From assembly GCF_003977595.1 (NCBI RefSeq), contig NZ_RYYR01000026.1, forward strand, positions 1 to 56,288: DNA of 56,288 bases. The letters are read 5' to 3'. Position numbers and translations under genes: made by a program. Shown here piece by piece: positions 19,538-30,695 of this stretch. The notes under the pieces were generated by a model. The model was not told the origin of the DNA. It worked only from the letters and a program-made list of their open reading frames with translations, and did not search any database. Numbering within the stretch: position 1 is the stretch's first letter; every line of letters begins with the position of its first letter. The stretch is from Lysinibacillus antri (lineage in GTDB: Bacteria > Bacillota > Bacilli > Bacillales_A > Planococcaceae).

Positions 19538-21268
19538 GTGCCAGAATCTACCTGGAAAATTCAAGAAGTACGAAAGCAAGTTCAAGTGATTGATGGGCAT
19601 CATGCGCCAACGCTGGTTTTAAAAAATACACGTTATCTACATAGTATGCTTAAAACTTGGGTTTACGGTAATATTTGGATACTGAATGACCGTATTGTAT
19701 ATGTTGGAAAAGACATGCCTACAAATCTGGAAAATACAGAAATTGTTGATCTACAAGGTAAAGTGGTCGTACCTGGATATATCGAACCACACGTTCACCC
19801 GTTCCAGCTGTATAACCCGCAATCCTTTGCAGATTTTGCAGCACAAACTGGGACAACAACGTTCATAGCGGATAATATGACATTTGTTCTATCACTCCCA
19901 AATCAGAAAGCGTTTTCAATTTTAGAACAGTTGAAAAAATTGCCGTTTTCTTTTTATTGGTGGGTTCGTTTTGATTCGCAAACCGAACTTGATAACGAAG
20001 ATGAACTATTTACAAATAAGTCCATATTTGAATGGTTAGAACGTAATGATGTGTTACTTGGTGGCGAGCTAACAGGATGGCCACGTTTATTACGTGGAGA
20101 TGATTTACTCCTCTATTGGCTACAATCGTCAAAGCTAAAAGGGAAAAAGGTGGAAGGGCATTTACCGGGTGCATCCGATAAAACACTTGCTCGTATGAAA
20201 TTGTTTGGTGTAGATGGCGATCATGAATCGATGACGGTTGACGAAGTAGAAAATCGTATACTACACGGTTATGCAGTCACTTTAAGGCATTCCTCAATTC
20301 GTCCGGATTTGCCACAATTATTAAAAGGCATCATCGAAAAGCAATTAAACATCTTTGATCATTTAATGATGACGACAGATGGATCTACGCCGAGCTTCCA
20401 TCAAGACGGTGTAATGGACAAATGTATTCAAATTACTTTAGATGCAGGGGTATCCCCAATTGATGCCTATAACATGGCCTCGTATAATGTGGCACGTTAT
20501 TATAATATTTCTCATTTACATGGATTTATCGGCACAGGGCGTTTTGCAACGTTAAATATTTTAAAGGACGAATACACACCAAATCCAGAAGCTGTTTTAT
20601 CAAAAGGAGTTTGGTTAAAGCGAAGCAGTAAGAAAGTTCATGCTCTACCAAAGATTGATTGGAGTAGCTTTGAACCATTTGCGATTGATTTTGATTTATC
20701 GGATGAAGATTTCCAATTCTCGATGCCAATTGGAATTGAAATGGTGAATGATGTCATTACAAAACCTTATTCTATTAATCTTCATTTTAATAAAAAAGAA
20801 ATTCCGCTTGGCAATGACCAAAGCTATTTACTTTTAATTGATCGCAAAGGGAAATGGCGAGTCAATACGATGCTTAAAGGTTTTGCTACTCATGTAAAAG
20901 GATTTGCCTCATCCTATTCGAACACAGGTGAAATCATTGTGATCGGAAAGAATGTGGAAGATATGAAACTTGCCTTTGATGAGCTAAAAAAGATGAATGG
21001 TGGAATCGCCTTAACGGAAAACAATGAAGTAGTTGCTTCGATTCCGTTAACGATTAATGGAACACTTTACGATGGGGACGTTGAACAGTTAATCGAGTAT
21101 GAAATTCAGTTGAAGTCCGCATTAAAAGAGCGCGGCTATCACCATACAGATGCCATTTATACATTATTATTTTTACAATCAACACATTTACCATATATTC
21201 GAATTACACCTAGTGGATTATACGACGTCATGAAGAAGAATGTATTGTTACCAGCTGTCATGCGCTAA
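19538..21268 (+). CDS. Adenine deaminase-family amidohydrolase (YerA-type)
   Basis: 576 aa, close to B. subtilis YerA in length and position. It is a putative adenine deaminase, adenine to hypoxanthine + NH3. The amidohydrolase metal motif VPGYIEPHVHP is present, with further candidate ligands in GELTG, GHLPG and HES, and a late IGTGRFATLNIL region. The C-terminal ~170 residues match the adenine deaminase C-terminal domain. GTG start with GGGAG ten bases upstream. Purine salvage fits its place after the pur operon. YerA-type proteins are less well characterised than AdeC, so substrate is inferred. Confidence 0.88.
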   Translation: MPESTWKIQEVRKQVQVIDGHHAPTLVLKNTRYLHSMLKTWVYGNIWILNDRIVYVGKDMPTNLENTEIVDLQGKVVVPGYIEPHVHPFQLYNPQSFADFAAQTGTTTFIADNMTFVLSLPNQKAFSILEQLKKLPFSFYWWVRFDSQTELDNEDELFTNKSIFEWLERNDVLLGGELTGWPRLLRGDDLLLYWLQSSKLKGKKVEGHLPGASDKTLARMKLFGVDGDHESMTVDEVENRILHGYAVTLRHSSIRPDLPQLLKGIIEKQLNIFDHLMMTTDGSTPSFHQDGVMDKCIQITLDAGVSPIDAYNMASYNVARYYNISHLHGFIGTGRFATLNILKDEYTPNPEAVLSKGVWLKRSSKKVHALPKIDWSSFEPFAIDFDLSDEDFQFSMPIGIEMVNDVITKPYSINLHFNKKEIPLGNDQSYLLLIDRKGKWRVNTMLKGFATHVKGFASSYSNTGEIIVIGKNVEDMKLAFDELKKMNGGIALTENNEVVASIPLTINGTLYDGDVEQLIEYEIQLKSALKERGYHHTDAIYTLLFLQSTHLPYIRITPSGLYDVMKKNVLLPAVMR

Positions 21269-21285
21269 AGGGGAGATATAGAATA

Positions 21286-22332
21286 ATGGGATTAAAGAAA
21301 TACAGTTATTTATTAGCCTGTTCTGCACTCTTATTAGTAGGATGTGGAGATAAAGAAGAAGCACAAGAAGAAGTCGCAGAAACAGAAGAAACAGTCCCTG
21401 TAACGGTCACAGAGGAAGTAGAATTACCGTATGTCACACCATTTACTGGTGAAAACGTTGCAAACGAAATAAGTATGCGACCAATTATCGCAACGATCAA
21501 TAACCATCCAAAAGCACGCCCCCAATCTGGTATTGGCTCTGCGGATGTTATTTATGAAATGCTAGCAGAGGGTGATGTTACGAGATTACTAGGATTGTTC
21601 CAAACCGAAATACCTGACCAAATCGGACCTATCCGTAGTGCGCGCGACTATTTTATTGAAATCGCAGAAGGGTTAGACGCATTTTATATTGCACATGGCT
21701 ATAGCCCAGAAGCACAGACGATGCTGATGAATGGTGTTGTTGATCATATAAATGGGATGGCATATGACGGAACCATTTTTAAACGATCTTCAAACCGAGT
21801 GGCACCACACAATTCATATATTCCTGGTGAAAATATCGAATTAGGAGCAGAGAAGGTGAACGCTTCACTTCTTTATCAGAAAAAAGTGTCTTATACTTTT
21901 TATGAACCAGAAGAAAATGTTAAAATGGGATTAGAAGCAAATACAGTCACGATTAATTATGGTGGCTCTGATTCCTTTAATAGTACTTATACGTTTAATC
22001 CTGAAACGCAAAGCTATTCGAGAGAGTCCGGTAGTGTTGAAACGATTGACGATTTAACAAATGAACCGATTGCGTTATCCAATGTTCTATTTTTCGAAAT
22101 GGACCATTCTATTATTGATAGCGAAGGACGTCGAGAAATAGATATAACTTCAGGTGGAACTGCCTATTTATTTCAAAATGGTATGATGCGTGAAGTCAGC
22201 TGGGAAAATGTAGAAGGTATTTTAAAAGCAGTAGAAGTTGACGGTAGTGATGTGAAGCTCGTACCTGGACAAACATGGATCCACTTTGTTCCAAAGAATC
22301 CAGGCATTGTGTCATCCGTTAAGTTCTCTTAG
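21286..22332 (+). CDS. YerB-type lipoprotein (DUF3048)
   Basis: 348 aa with a lipoprotein signal (YLLACSALLLVGCGDK; lipobox LVGC, Cys ~20), an acidic Glu/Val-rich linker, then a DUF3048 N-terminal domain (IGSADVIYEMLAEGDVTRLL; QIGPIRSARDYF) and C-terminal domain ending with the ...GQTWIHFVP pattern. Function unknown; conserved beside yerA and yerC in Bacillus. Begins 17 bp after the adenine deaminase stop and is probably co-transcribed. Confidence 0.9.
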   Translation: MGLKKYSYLLACSALLLVGCGDKEEAQEEVAETEETVPVTVTEEVELPYVTPFTGENVANEISMRPIIATINNHPKARPQSGIGSADVIYEMLAEGDVTRLLGLFQTEIPDQIGPIRSARDYFIEIAEGLDAFYIAHGYSPEAQTMLMNGVVDHINGMAYDGTIFKRSSNRVAPHNSYIPGENIELGAEKVNASLLYQKKVSYTFYEPEENVKMGLEANTVTINYGGSDSFNSTYTFNPETQSYSRESGSVETIDDLTNEPIALSNVLFFEMDHSIIDSEGRREIDITSGGTAYLFQNGMMREVSWENVEGILKAVEVDGSDVKLVPGQTWIHFVPKNPGIVSSVKFS

Positions 22333-22355
22333 CATAAGTGAAAGGAAGAATTTAC

Positions 22356-22673
22356 ATGCAAATCGATAAAATTCGAGGGCATCAAACAGATCAATTATTT
22401 AAAGCAGTATTAGAACTAAAAGATTTAGAAGAATGCTATAAATTTTTCGATGATTTATGTACAATAAGTGAAATTCAATCATTAGCGCAACGTTTCGAGG
22501 TAGCTCATTTACTTCGATTAAAGAAAACGTACGAAACAATCAAAAAGGAAACAGGAGCTTCTACAGCTACTATTTCGCGTGTACGCCGTTGTTTCGACTA
22601 TGGAAATGATACGTATGATGAAATGTTAGGACGACTTTATCCTGACGAAAAACCGTTCCAAGCTTCAAAGTAA
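22356..22673 (+). CDS. YerC/YecD-family TrpR-like regulator
   Basis: 105 aa with the TrpR-superfamily helix-turn-helix, visible as FDDLCTISEIQSLAQR and ETGASTATISRVRRC. The DNA target of the YerC family is not established. Start is the ATG at 22356, preceded by AAAGGAAG; the GTG at 22338 lies upstream of the ribosome site. Follows yerB closely and is closed by a terminator. Confidence 0.9.
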   Translation: MQIDKIRGHQTDQLFKAVLELKDLEECYKFFDDLCTISEIQSLAQRFEVAHLLRLKKTYETIKKETGASTATISRVRRCFDYGNDTYDEMLGRLYPDEKPFQASK

Positions 22674-22682
22674 TGTAAAGGG

Positions 22683-22724
22683 CTGCCTAGTAAGTCAAAG
22701 TGCTGACTATAGGCAGTTTTTTTA
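22683..22724 (+). terminator. Terminator after yerC
   Basis: CTGCCTA / TAGGCAG stem with an inner AGTC / GACT helix, followed by eight T. It ends the yerA-yerB-yerC unit. Confidence 0.88.
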
Positions 22725-22826
22725 TTTCTATAGGTGTGATTCACGTTGTAAGATAACTTTTTCGCTTTAGGACAGTTTGCGATATACTTGTTACGATATA
22801 AAGATTAGATAGTAGGTGGGATGAGA

Positions 22827-23519
22827 ATGGATTTTAAAACTTGGCGGCATGTGTTCAAAATCGATCCAGCAAAGGAAATAACAGATGAAGCACTAGAAAA
22901 AGTGTGTGAATCAGGTACAGATGTGATTTTAGTAGGTGGAACGGATGATGTGACGGTCGATAATGTCATTGATATTTTACTTCGTGTAAGACGTTATTCT
23001 GTACCGGTTGCCCTTGAAATTTCAAATATCGAATCGATTATTGGTGGGTTTGATTATTATTTAATTCCTTCCGTATTGAACAGTACCGATACGAAGTGGG
23101 TAAAAGACCTACATCATGCGGCATTAAAGGAGTATGGGGATGTTATGGTGTGGGACGAGTTACTTGCTGAAGGGTATTGTGTTTTAAACCCTGATTGTAA
23201 GGTAGCGAAAGAAACAAGTGCCAACACAGATTTAACAAAAGAGGACGTCATTGCCTATGCGCGCTTAGCAGAAAATTACTTTAAGCTACCCATTTTTTAT
23301 GTAGAATATAGCGGAACATATGGTGATGTAGAAGTTGTTGCTTCAGTAAAAGAAGTATTAAATGAAACAAAACTTTTCTACGGCGGAGGGATTACAACAG
23401 TAGCCCAAGCAGAAGAAATGGCGAGGTTAGCGGATACGGTCATTGTAGGGAATGTTATTTATGATGATTTAAAATTGGCTTTAAAAACAGTGGAGGTCGT
23501 TAAAAGCGTATCGATTTAG
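22827..23519 (+). CDS. pcrB: Heptaprenylglyceryl phosphate synthase
   Basis: 230 aa TIM-barrel prenyltransferase. In Bacillus PcrB transfers a heptaprenyl chain to sn-glycerol-1-phosphate, giving an archaeal-type ether lipid. Family motifs [36 protein letters not shown] and LFYGGGI are visible. Two nearby in-frame ATGs exist (22821, 22827); AGGTGG at 22814-22819 is only one base from the first, so the second is preferred. Directly upstream of pcrA as in B. subtilis. Confidence 0.94.
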   Translation: MDFKTWRHVFKIDPAKEITDEALEKVCESGTDVILVGGTDDVTVDNVIDILLRVRRYSVPVALEISNIESIIGGFDYYLIPSVLNSTDTKWVKDLHHAALKEYGDVMVWDELLAEGYCVLNPDCKVAKETSANTDLTKEDVIAYARLAENYFKLPIFYVEYSGTYGDVEVVASVKEVLNETKLFYGGGITTVAQAEEMARLADTVIVGNVIYDDLKLALKTVEVVKSVSI

Positions 23520-23571
23520 CTAGACACATATAGTATAATGAGAACGAATGTTTGTATAAAGGCGGTGCACC

Positions 23572-26500
23572 ATGGAACAAATAACCAAAAATTTATTAAA
23601 CGGAATGAACCCACAGCAAGCTGAAGCGGTGAGAACAACAGAGGGACCGCTCTTAATCATGGCAGGAGCAGGATCGGGAAAAACACGTGTATTAACTCAT
23701 CGCATTGCTTATCTTGTTGTGGAAAAGGAAGTATACCCCTCAAAAATTTTAGCCATCACGTTTACAAATAAGGCCGCGCGCGAAATGCGTGAGCGAATCG
23801 ATGGATTACTAGGGAATGGCACAACAGAGAGTATGTGGGTTTCTACTTTCCACTCAATGTGTGTAAGGATTCTTAGGCGGAACATTGACCGTATTGGCTA
23901 CTCAAAAAGTTTCTCGATTTTAGATTCAGCCGATCAATTATCCGTAGTAAAAAACGTATTAAAGCAACTTAATATCGATTCTAAAAGATATGAGCCGCGT
24001 ACTATTCTAAATGCAATTAGTTCTGCTAAAAACGAATGTATTACAGCGGATATGTATAAAGCCAATAGCAATCCAAACAATCCTTACGAGAAAGTGATTG
24101 CTCAAGTTTATGAAGAGTATGAAAAAAGACTCCGAAAAAACCAATCACTCGACTTCGATGATTTAATCATGACAACGATTACGTTATTTGAACGAGTACC
24201 AGATGTGCTGGAGTTTTACCAAAACAAATTCCAATACATTCACGTTGATGAGTACCAGGATAGTGCGACACGTTGCTAATTGAAAAGATTAGCCACTAGC
24301 AAATAGCTAGGAGAACTAAGAATCTGATGAGTCGAATGACGAGGTAACGCTCTGAAAGGCTCAGCCTAATCCTCCGAATAGCGTCGTTTTGTGCAATCAA
24401 AATGAGGTTATAAGCTCGGTGAAGTCAGCTGAATATCATCCTAATCGAAAGAAGGAAAGCGGGATAGAGGTATCTTGTATGATAGATAGGCTGGGGTTCT
24501 ATAAGAAAATCTATGGTTAGAATGTAGGCAATACAACTGCTTACTGACGAAATTCCGAATGTACGGCTCTAGAGATATAGCTGTTCGAAAAGGGCAGTCC
24601 AACATGTTTGGGTTAGTGAGGTAGAGTAAGATTTGTCTTTATGAAATACCTTATGATGTTACAGGCATCATCCAGCTAACAGGGCTAGAGGAATGACCTA
24701 ACGATTTTGTATGTACAGATAGGATTCTTGGAACGTGGGAAGCTGGTTACGTGGAGAGATTGCACTCAGTGAAGCGGTATGAAGGAAAGCGTAAGTATAA
24801 CTTCATTTTAAACTAGTGAAAGTGATGGCACAGTACCAACGAAGCCGTGATAACAAGCGGTGGAGGGATAGCCATTAGTCAGTGAATAGAACACTTATTA
24901 TTCGTTTTGGCATTTCAGGTTCGAGTATGACTAAGAGAAATGATTACATAGTAAATCATTGACTGAAACAGCTAAGTAAATTAGTTGAGACTGAAAATAG
25001 AAATAATAAAGAGCTAGGAACTGATGGAACGCCGTATGAGGGGAAACTCTCACGTACGGTGTGAATGGGGGGAAAAGCTGGAGATGACTTCAAAGGCTTA
25101 CCTATCCATATCGAATCACTCCCAATATAAACTTGTCCAAATGCTTGCAAGTAAGTTTAAAAATATTTGCGTCGTTGGGGACTCGGATCAAAGTATTTAT
25201 CGCTGGCGTGGAGCTGATATTGGGAATATTTTATCCTTTGAAAAAGATTACCCCAATGCAAAAGTGATTTTACTCGAGCAAAATTACCGTTCAACAAAGC
25301 GCATTTTACAAGCTGCAAATGATGTCATTGAACATAATGAAAGCAGGTACCCGAAAAAATTACGCACCGAAAATTTTGAAGGTGAAAAAATTGTGGTGTA
25401 CAAAGCTTCTAACGAACAAGATGAAGCGCAATTTGTTGTGCAAACAATCCAAAAATTAATGGACCAGGAAAACCGGTCATTAGACGATTTTGCTATTCTT
25501 TACCGTACCAATGCACAATCCCGTGTCATGGAGGAAGTACTAGTTAAATCCAATATGACGTATCAAATTGTGGGTGGTACAAAATTCTACGATCGAAAAG
25601 AAATTAAAGATTTGCTTGCATACTTACGTCTCATTTCAAACAATGATGATGACTTGTCCCTTGCGCGTATCATAAATGAGCCAAAAAGAAGTATCGGGGC
25701 AACATCCTTTGAAAAAATCGCAACCTATGCCATTGAACAGGATCGCTCGATTTTTGATGCCATGAAAGATGTTTTATTTATGGGGCTGACAGGAAGAGCA
25801 GCGAGTTCAGTTGAAAAATTTTATGACTTAATTGCGAACTTAACAAAAATTCAAGAATATTTATCTGTTACAGAACTAGTAGAGCAAGTCATTGATAAAA
25901 CTGGCTACCGTGAAATGCTGCAAAATGAAAAAACAATCGAAGCAGAGAGTCGTCTAGAAAATATTGAGGAGTTTTTATCGGTAACAAAGGCTTTTGAAGA
26001 GCGTAGTGAAGATAAATCTCTTGTTGCATTCTTAACAGATTTAGCCCTTGTCGCGGATATTGACGCCTTAGATAAGGAAGACACATCAAAAGGTAGCATC
26101 ATTTTAATGACGATGCACTCAGCAAAAGGATTAGAGTTTCCGGTCGTATTTATCATTGGTATGGAGGAAAATATCTTCCCTCATTCAAGGTCCTTAGATG
26201 ATGCAGCAGAAATGGAGGAAGAACGGAGGCTTGCCTATGTCGGCGTAACGCGAGCTGAGGAGCGACTTTACCTAACTTGTGCGGGATCACGGACTCTTTA
26301 TGGGCGTTCAAGTTTTAATATGCCATCTAGATTCTTAAATGAAATTTCTGATGAAGTGATGGAACAAATCTCAAGAGCAAGTAATCGCTTTGATGCAGAC
26401 GACCTTCCATTTGGCTCAAACCGAACAAAACGCGCGGGCAGTAGACGTACAATCGGAACTGTCCAAACAAAACCTCAAATGGCTAGTTTACAATCAACAG

Positions 26501-26673
26501 GTGGGAACGAACTTGAGTGGAGAGCTGGAGATAAAGCGGTCCATGGAAAATGGGGAACAGGTACAGTAGTAAGTGTAAAAGGCAATGGGGATGGACTAGA
26601 ACTAGACATTGCATTCCCGGGAGTGGGAATCAAGCGCCTACTTGCAAAATTTGCACCGATTACAAAAGCGTAA
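23572..26673 (+). CDS. pcrA: ATP-dependent DNA helicase PcrA, interrupted by a group II intron (exons 23572-24262 and 25112-26673)
   Basis: UvrD-family 3'-5' helicase, essential in B. subtilis, acting in repair and in clearing RecA and replication-transcription conflicts. Joining the two exons gives 2253 nt, a 750-aa protein (B. subtilis PcrA 739 aa). Walker A AGAGSGKT is at ~31-38, motif II DEYQD at 226-230, then [38 protein letters not shown] and [14 protein letters not shown]. The C-terminus has the [21 protein letters not shown]-polymerase-binding module. Without splicing, translation stops at 24279 after 235 codons, and the second half has no proper start. The split falls inside codon 231: A + CG = Thr, exactly the DEYQDTN expected. 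The intron is in the sense orientation, so splicing is required for a functional protein. Confidence 0.95.
24263..25111 (+). mobile_element. ORF-less group II intron in pcrA
   Basis: 849 nt beginning with the group II 5' consensus GTGCGAC and ending in ...CCATAT (AY 3' end). Excision restores the pcrA frame at the base. A canonical 34-nt domain V lies at 25029-25062 and a domain VI-like hairpin (AAGCT / GGCTT) follows. An EBS1 candidate TATCTTG (24471-24477) pairs over 7 bp, with one G-U, with the last seven exon bases CAGGATA. The adjacent G24470 can pair with the first base of exon 2 (C25112). No reverse transcriptase/maturase ORF is present in any frame, so splicing and mobility should depend on a maturase encoded elsewhere. 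The domain V type suggests a IIB-like bacterial class; exact class not determined. Confidence 0.93.
25029..25062 (+). ncRNA. Group II intron domain V (catalytic hairpin)
   Basis: A 34-nt hairpin: ACGCCGTA pairs with TACGGTGT (one G-U pair) and carries the catalytic CGC triad. A second helix is capped by a GGAAAC-containing loop after a bulge. Its position ~50 nt before the 3' splice site is typical. Confidence 0.93.
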
Positions 26674-26689
26674 ATGAAGACCAAGTATT

Positions 26690-26787
26690 ATCTTCATTCA
26701 GCAGAAGACTCCCACTTCTATAAGTGGGGGATGAATGAATAAAAGTAACGATTTCAGTGGGGGTTCAAACCCCGACTGAATGAAGAT
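26690..26787 (+). repeat. Palindromic element A in the pcrA-ligA spacer
   Basis: A 98-bp segment bounded by a perfect 12-bp inverted repeat, ATCTTCATTCAG / CTGAATGAAGAT. Inside are a stem CCCACTT-CTAT-AAGTGGG (26711-26728) and a second stem around GGGGT-TCAA-ACCCC (26760-26773). The second stem can extend with TCAG / CTGA and then competes with the outer repeat. The hairpin style resembles ends or guide-RNA scaffolds of IS200/IS605 elements. No transposase or TnpB is present. Identity as a small non-autonomous element is inference. Confidence 0.6.
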
Positions 26788-26795
26788 AAAGCCCC

Positions 26796-28894
<2,099 letters not shown>

Positions 28895-28910
28895 TAAAGG
28901 AGTTCGAACG

Positions 28911-30083
28911 ATGAACCGATTTCGCTGGATTCCGGCGATGGTCGTTGTTGCGATGCTGGCAGGTTGTGTGCCTTCTATAAAAGAAGATACAGAAGTATTG
29001 AAAAATGATGAAACTGAAGCAGAAGTTGAAACGACAATCATCCCAAGTATGAAATTAAGTGATAGTTATTATAGAACGCTCGTGCCATATAAAGAAAGCG
29101 CAAGTCGTGGGTTAGTGGTGTCTAATTTATCAACCAAATACGATATTAATGAAGTCGAAAACGGTCTAATGCGTTTATCTCAAAATGTCTATGATACAGA
29201 TACTTATTTCTTTCAAGAGGGACAATATTTAGATACAGATACGGTTAGCGAGTGGTTAGATCGAAGTAATGATAAAACGACTGATCCGGCTGAACTACAA
29301 GGGTTAAACCCTCCAGATGTCGATCAAAATGGAAATACGATGACCCCAGAAGTGCGAGCAAAACAGGCACCAATCTACTTAGCACATATAGTAGAACAAA
29401 ATTACCTTGTGAAAACAAATGACAATAAAGTAAAATTGGCAGGGATTTCAATTGGATTAGCCTTAAACTCAATCTACTACTATCAAAAAGAGCAATACGG
29501 TGAATATTATGAAGAAACAATACCGGATGCCGAGATAGAAAAGAAGGGCAAAGAAATCGCTGATGAAGTAATTGCGCGGTTAAGAGCTCGCCCAGAGTTA
29601 AGTGATATTCCAATTATGATCGGCTTATTTAAACAAAAAGCGCGAAATGCCATTATTCCAGGAACGTATTTTGCCTATAACTTCGCTGATAGTGGTCAAA
29701 ATGGTTTAGGCGAATGGCAAAATATTAATGAACAATATGTAACATTCCCAATTGCTCAACCGGCAGAAATCTATCGAGAAATGAATACGCGATTCCAAAA
29801 CTTCAAACAAGATGTGGATGAATATTTTGCGAATTATACGAGCGTAATTGGCCGTGGCTTCTACCAAAATAACACGATTTCAAAACTTTCCATTGAAATT
29901 CCGATTCAATTTTACGGGACTACGGAAATTATTGGGTTTACTCAGTATCTATCGGGCGTTATTTTAAAACAACTGCCAGGAGACATAGACATTGAAGTAA
30001 GTCTAACATCCGTTAATGGACCAGAAGTGCTTATTTTAAAAGAACGAAATGAAGACGAGCCATTTGTTCATATTTACGAATAG
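28911..30083 (+). CDS. CamS-family lipoprotein (YerH-type)
   Basis: 390 aa with a lipoprotein signal (VVVAMLAGCVPS; lipobox LAGC) and the CamS sex-pheromone-precursor family body. The body is recognisable from YYRTLVPYKESASRGL, the N-terminal NLSTKYDINEVE, and PIMIGLFKQ. In enterococci and staphylococci the signal peptide of this family yields a pheromone; the role of the mature lipoprotein is unknown. 16 bp after ligA, as in B. subtilis (yerH). Confidence 0.92.
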   Translation: MNRFRWIPAMVVVAMLAGCVPSIKEDTEVLKNDETEAEVETTIIPSMKLSDSYYRTLVPYKESASRGLVVSNLSTKYDINEVENGLMRLSQNVYDTDTYFFQEGQYLDTDTVSEWLDRSNDKTTDPAELQGLNPPDVDQNGNTMTPEVRAKQAPIYLAHIVEQNYLVKTNDNKVKLAGISIGLALNSIYYYQKEQYGEYYEETIPDAEIEKKGKEIADEVIARLRARPELSDIPIMIGLFKQKARNAIIPGTYFAYNFADSGQNGLGEWQNINEQYVTFPIAQPAEIYREMNTRFQNFKQDVDEYFANYTSVIGRGFYQNNTISKLSIEIPIQFYGTTEIIGFTQYLSGVILKQLPGDIDIEVSLTSVNGPEVLILKERNEDEPFVHIYE

Positions 30084-30088
30084 CTTTT

Positions 30089-30121
30089 ACAGTGTAGTCT
30101 AATTTTGACTGCACTGTTTTT
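30089..30121 (+). terminator. Terminator after camS
   Basis: An 11-bp stem ACAGTGTAGTC / GACTGCACTGT with one G-U pair, a 7-nt loop and TTTTT. It ends the pcrB-pcrA-ligA-camS unit. The following ~250 bp to gatC hold only AT-rich leader/promoter sequence, with no gene seen. Confidence 0.9.
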
Positions 30122-30375
30122 GTATGTGGTAAATTAGTTCATTGGACAGTTTTGCTTATTTCATGACATTTTGATAAATAGGTTTGAATTTGCGTCAATT
30201 TTGGCGATAATAGAATTTGTTTGGATTTATGTTACGAATACTTGATTGTAAGTTTTGGTTAACTGTGTAAGAAAAGCATGAATTCGCTAGTAATGGCGAA
30301 AATCGTGTTTTTCTCATTGAAAAAATGGTATTATTATTGATTATTGCCACGTTTTAAATTCGGAGGTGTAGATTA

Positions 30376-30669
30376 ATGGCGAAATTATCAAAAGAGGAAG
30401 TTAAACACGTTGCGCATTTAGCACGTTTAGCGATCACTGATGAAGAAGCAGAAAAATTTGCAGAACAACTAGGAAAAATTACTGACTTTGCTCAAACATT
30501 AAACGAATTAGATACAACGAATGTCGTTCCAACATCCCACGTACTTCCAATCGTAAATGTTATGCGTGAAGACGTTGCGCAAAAAGGTTTAGATCGTGAT
30601 GTGATGATGCTAAACGTAAAAGAACAAGAGGCTGGTCAAGTAAAAGTACCACCAATTTTAGAAGACTAA
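30376..30669 (+). CDS. gatC: Glutamyl-tRNA(Gln)/aspartyl-tRNA(Asn) amidotransferase subunit C
   Basis: 97-aa structural subunit that holds GatA and GatB together. The N-terminal [22 protein letters not shown] and the NVMREDV tail are characteristic. CGGAGGTG lies upstream of ATG. First gene of gatCAB. Confidence 0.96.
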   Translation: MAKLSKEEVKHVAHLARLAITDEEAEKFAEQLGKITDFAQTLNELDTTNVVPTSHVLPIVNVMREDVAQKGLDRDVMMLNVKEQEAGQVKVPPILED

Positions 30670-30695
30670 TTGTGCGTAAAGAAGGAGGGTAACCC

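Noticed and set aside
24956..25150. Short minus-strand ORF across the intron 3' end
   Set aside because: Antisense to the structured intron domains V/VI and too short; not a maturase remnant.
23572..26673. pcrA as a frameshifted pseudogene or one holding an intein
   Set aside because: The insert contains stops in all frames and the group II intron ends and domain V. Removing it restores the frame exactly, so an intron explains it better than mutation or an intein.
25024..26673. A separate helicase gene starting at 25024
   Set aside because: The first ~30 codons are intron domain V/VI sequence and do not match PcrA; homology begins exactly at the deduced splice junction.
26754..26779. tRNA-like T-arm (GGGTTCAAACCCC) in the pcrA-ligA spacer
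   Set aside because: No acceptor stem, D-arm or anticodon arm can be built around it; it is part of a simple hairpin.
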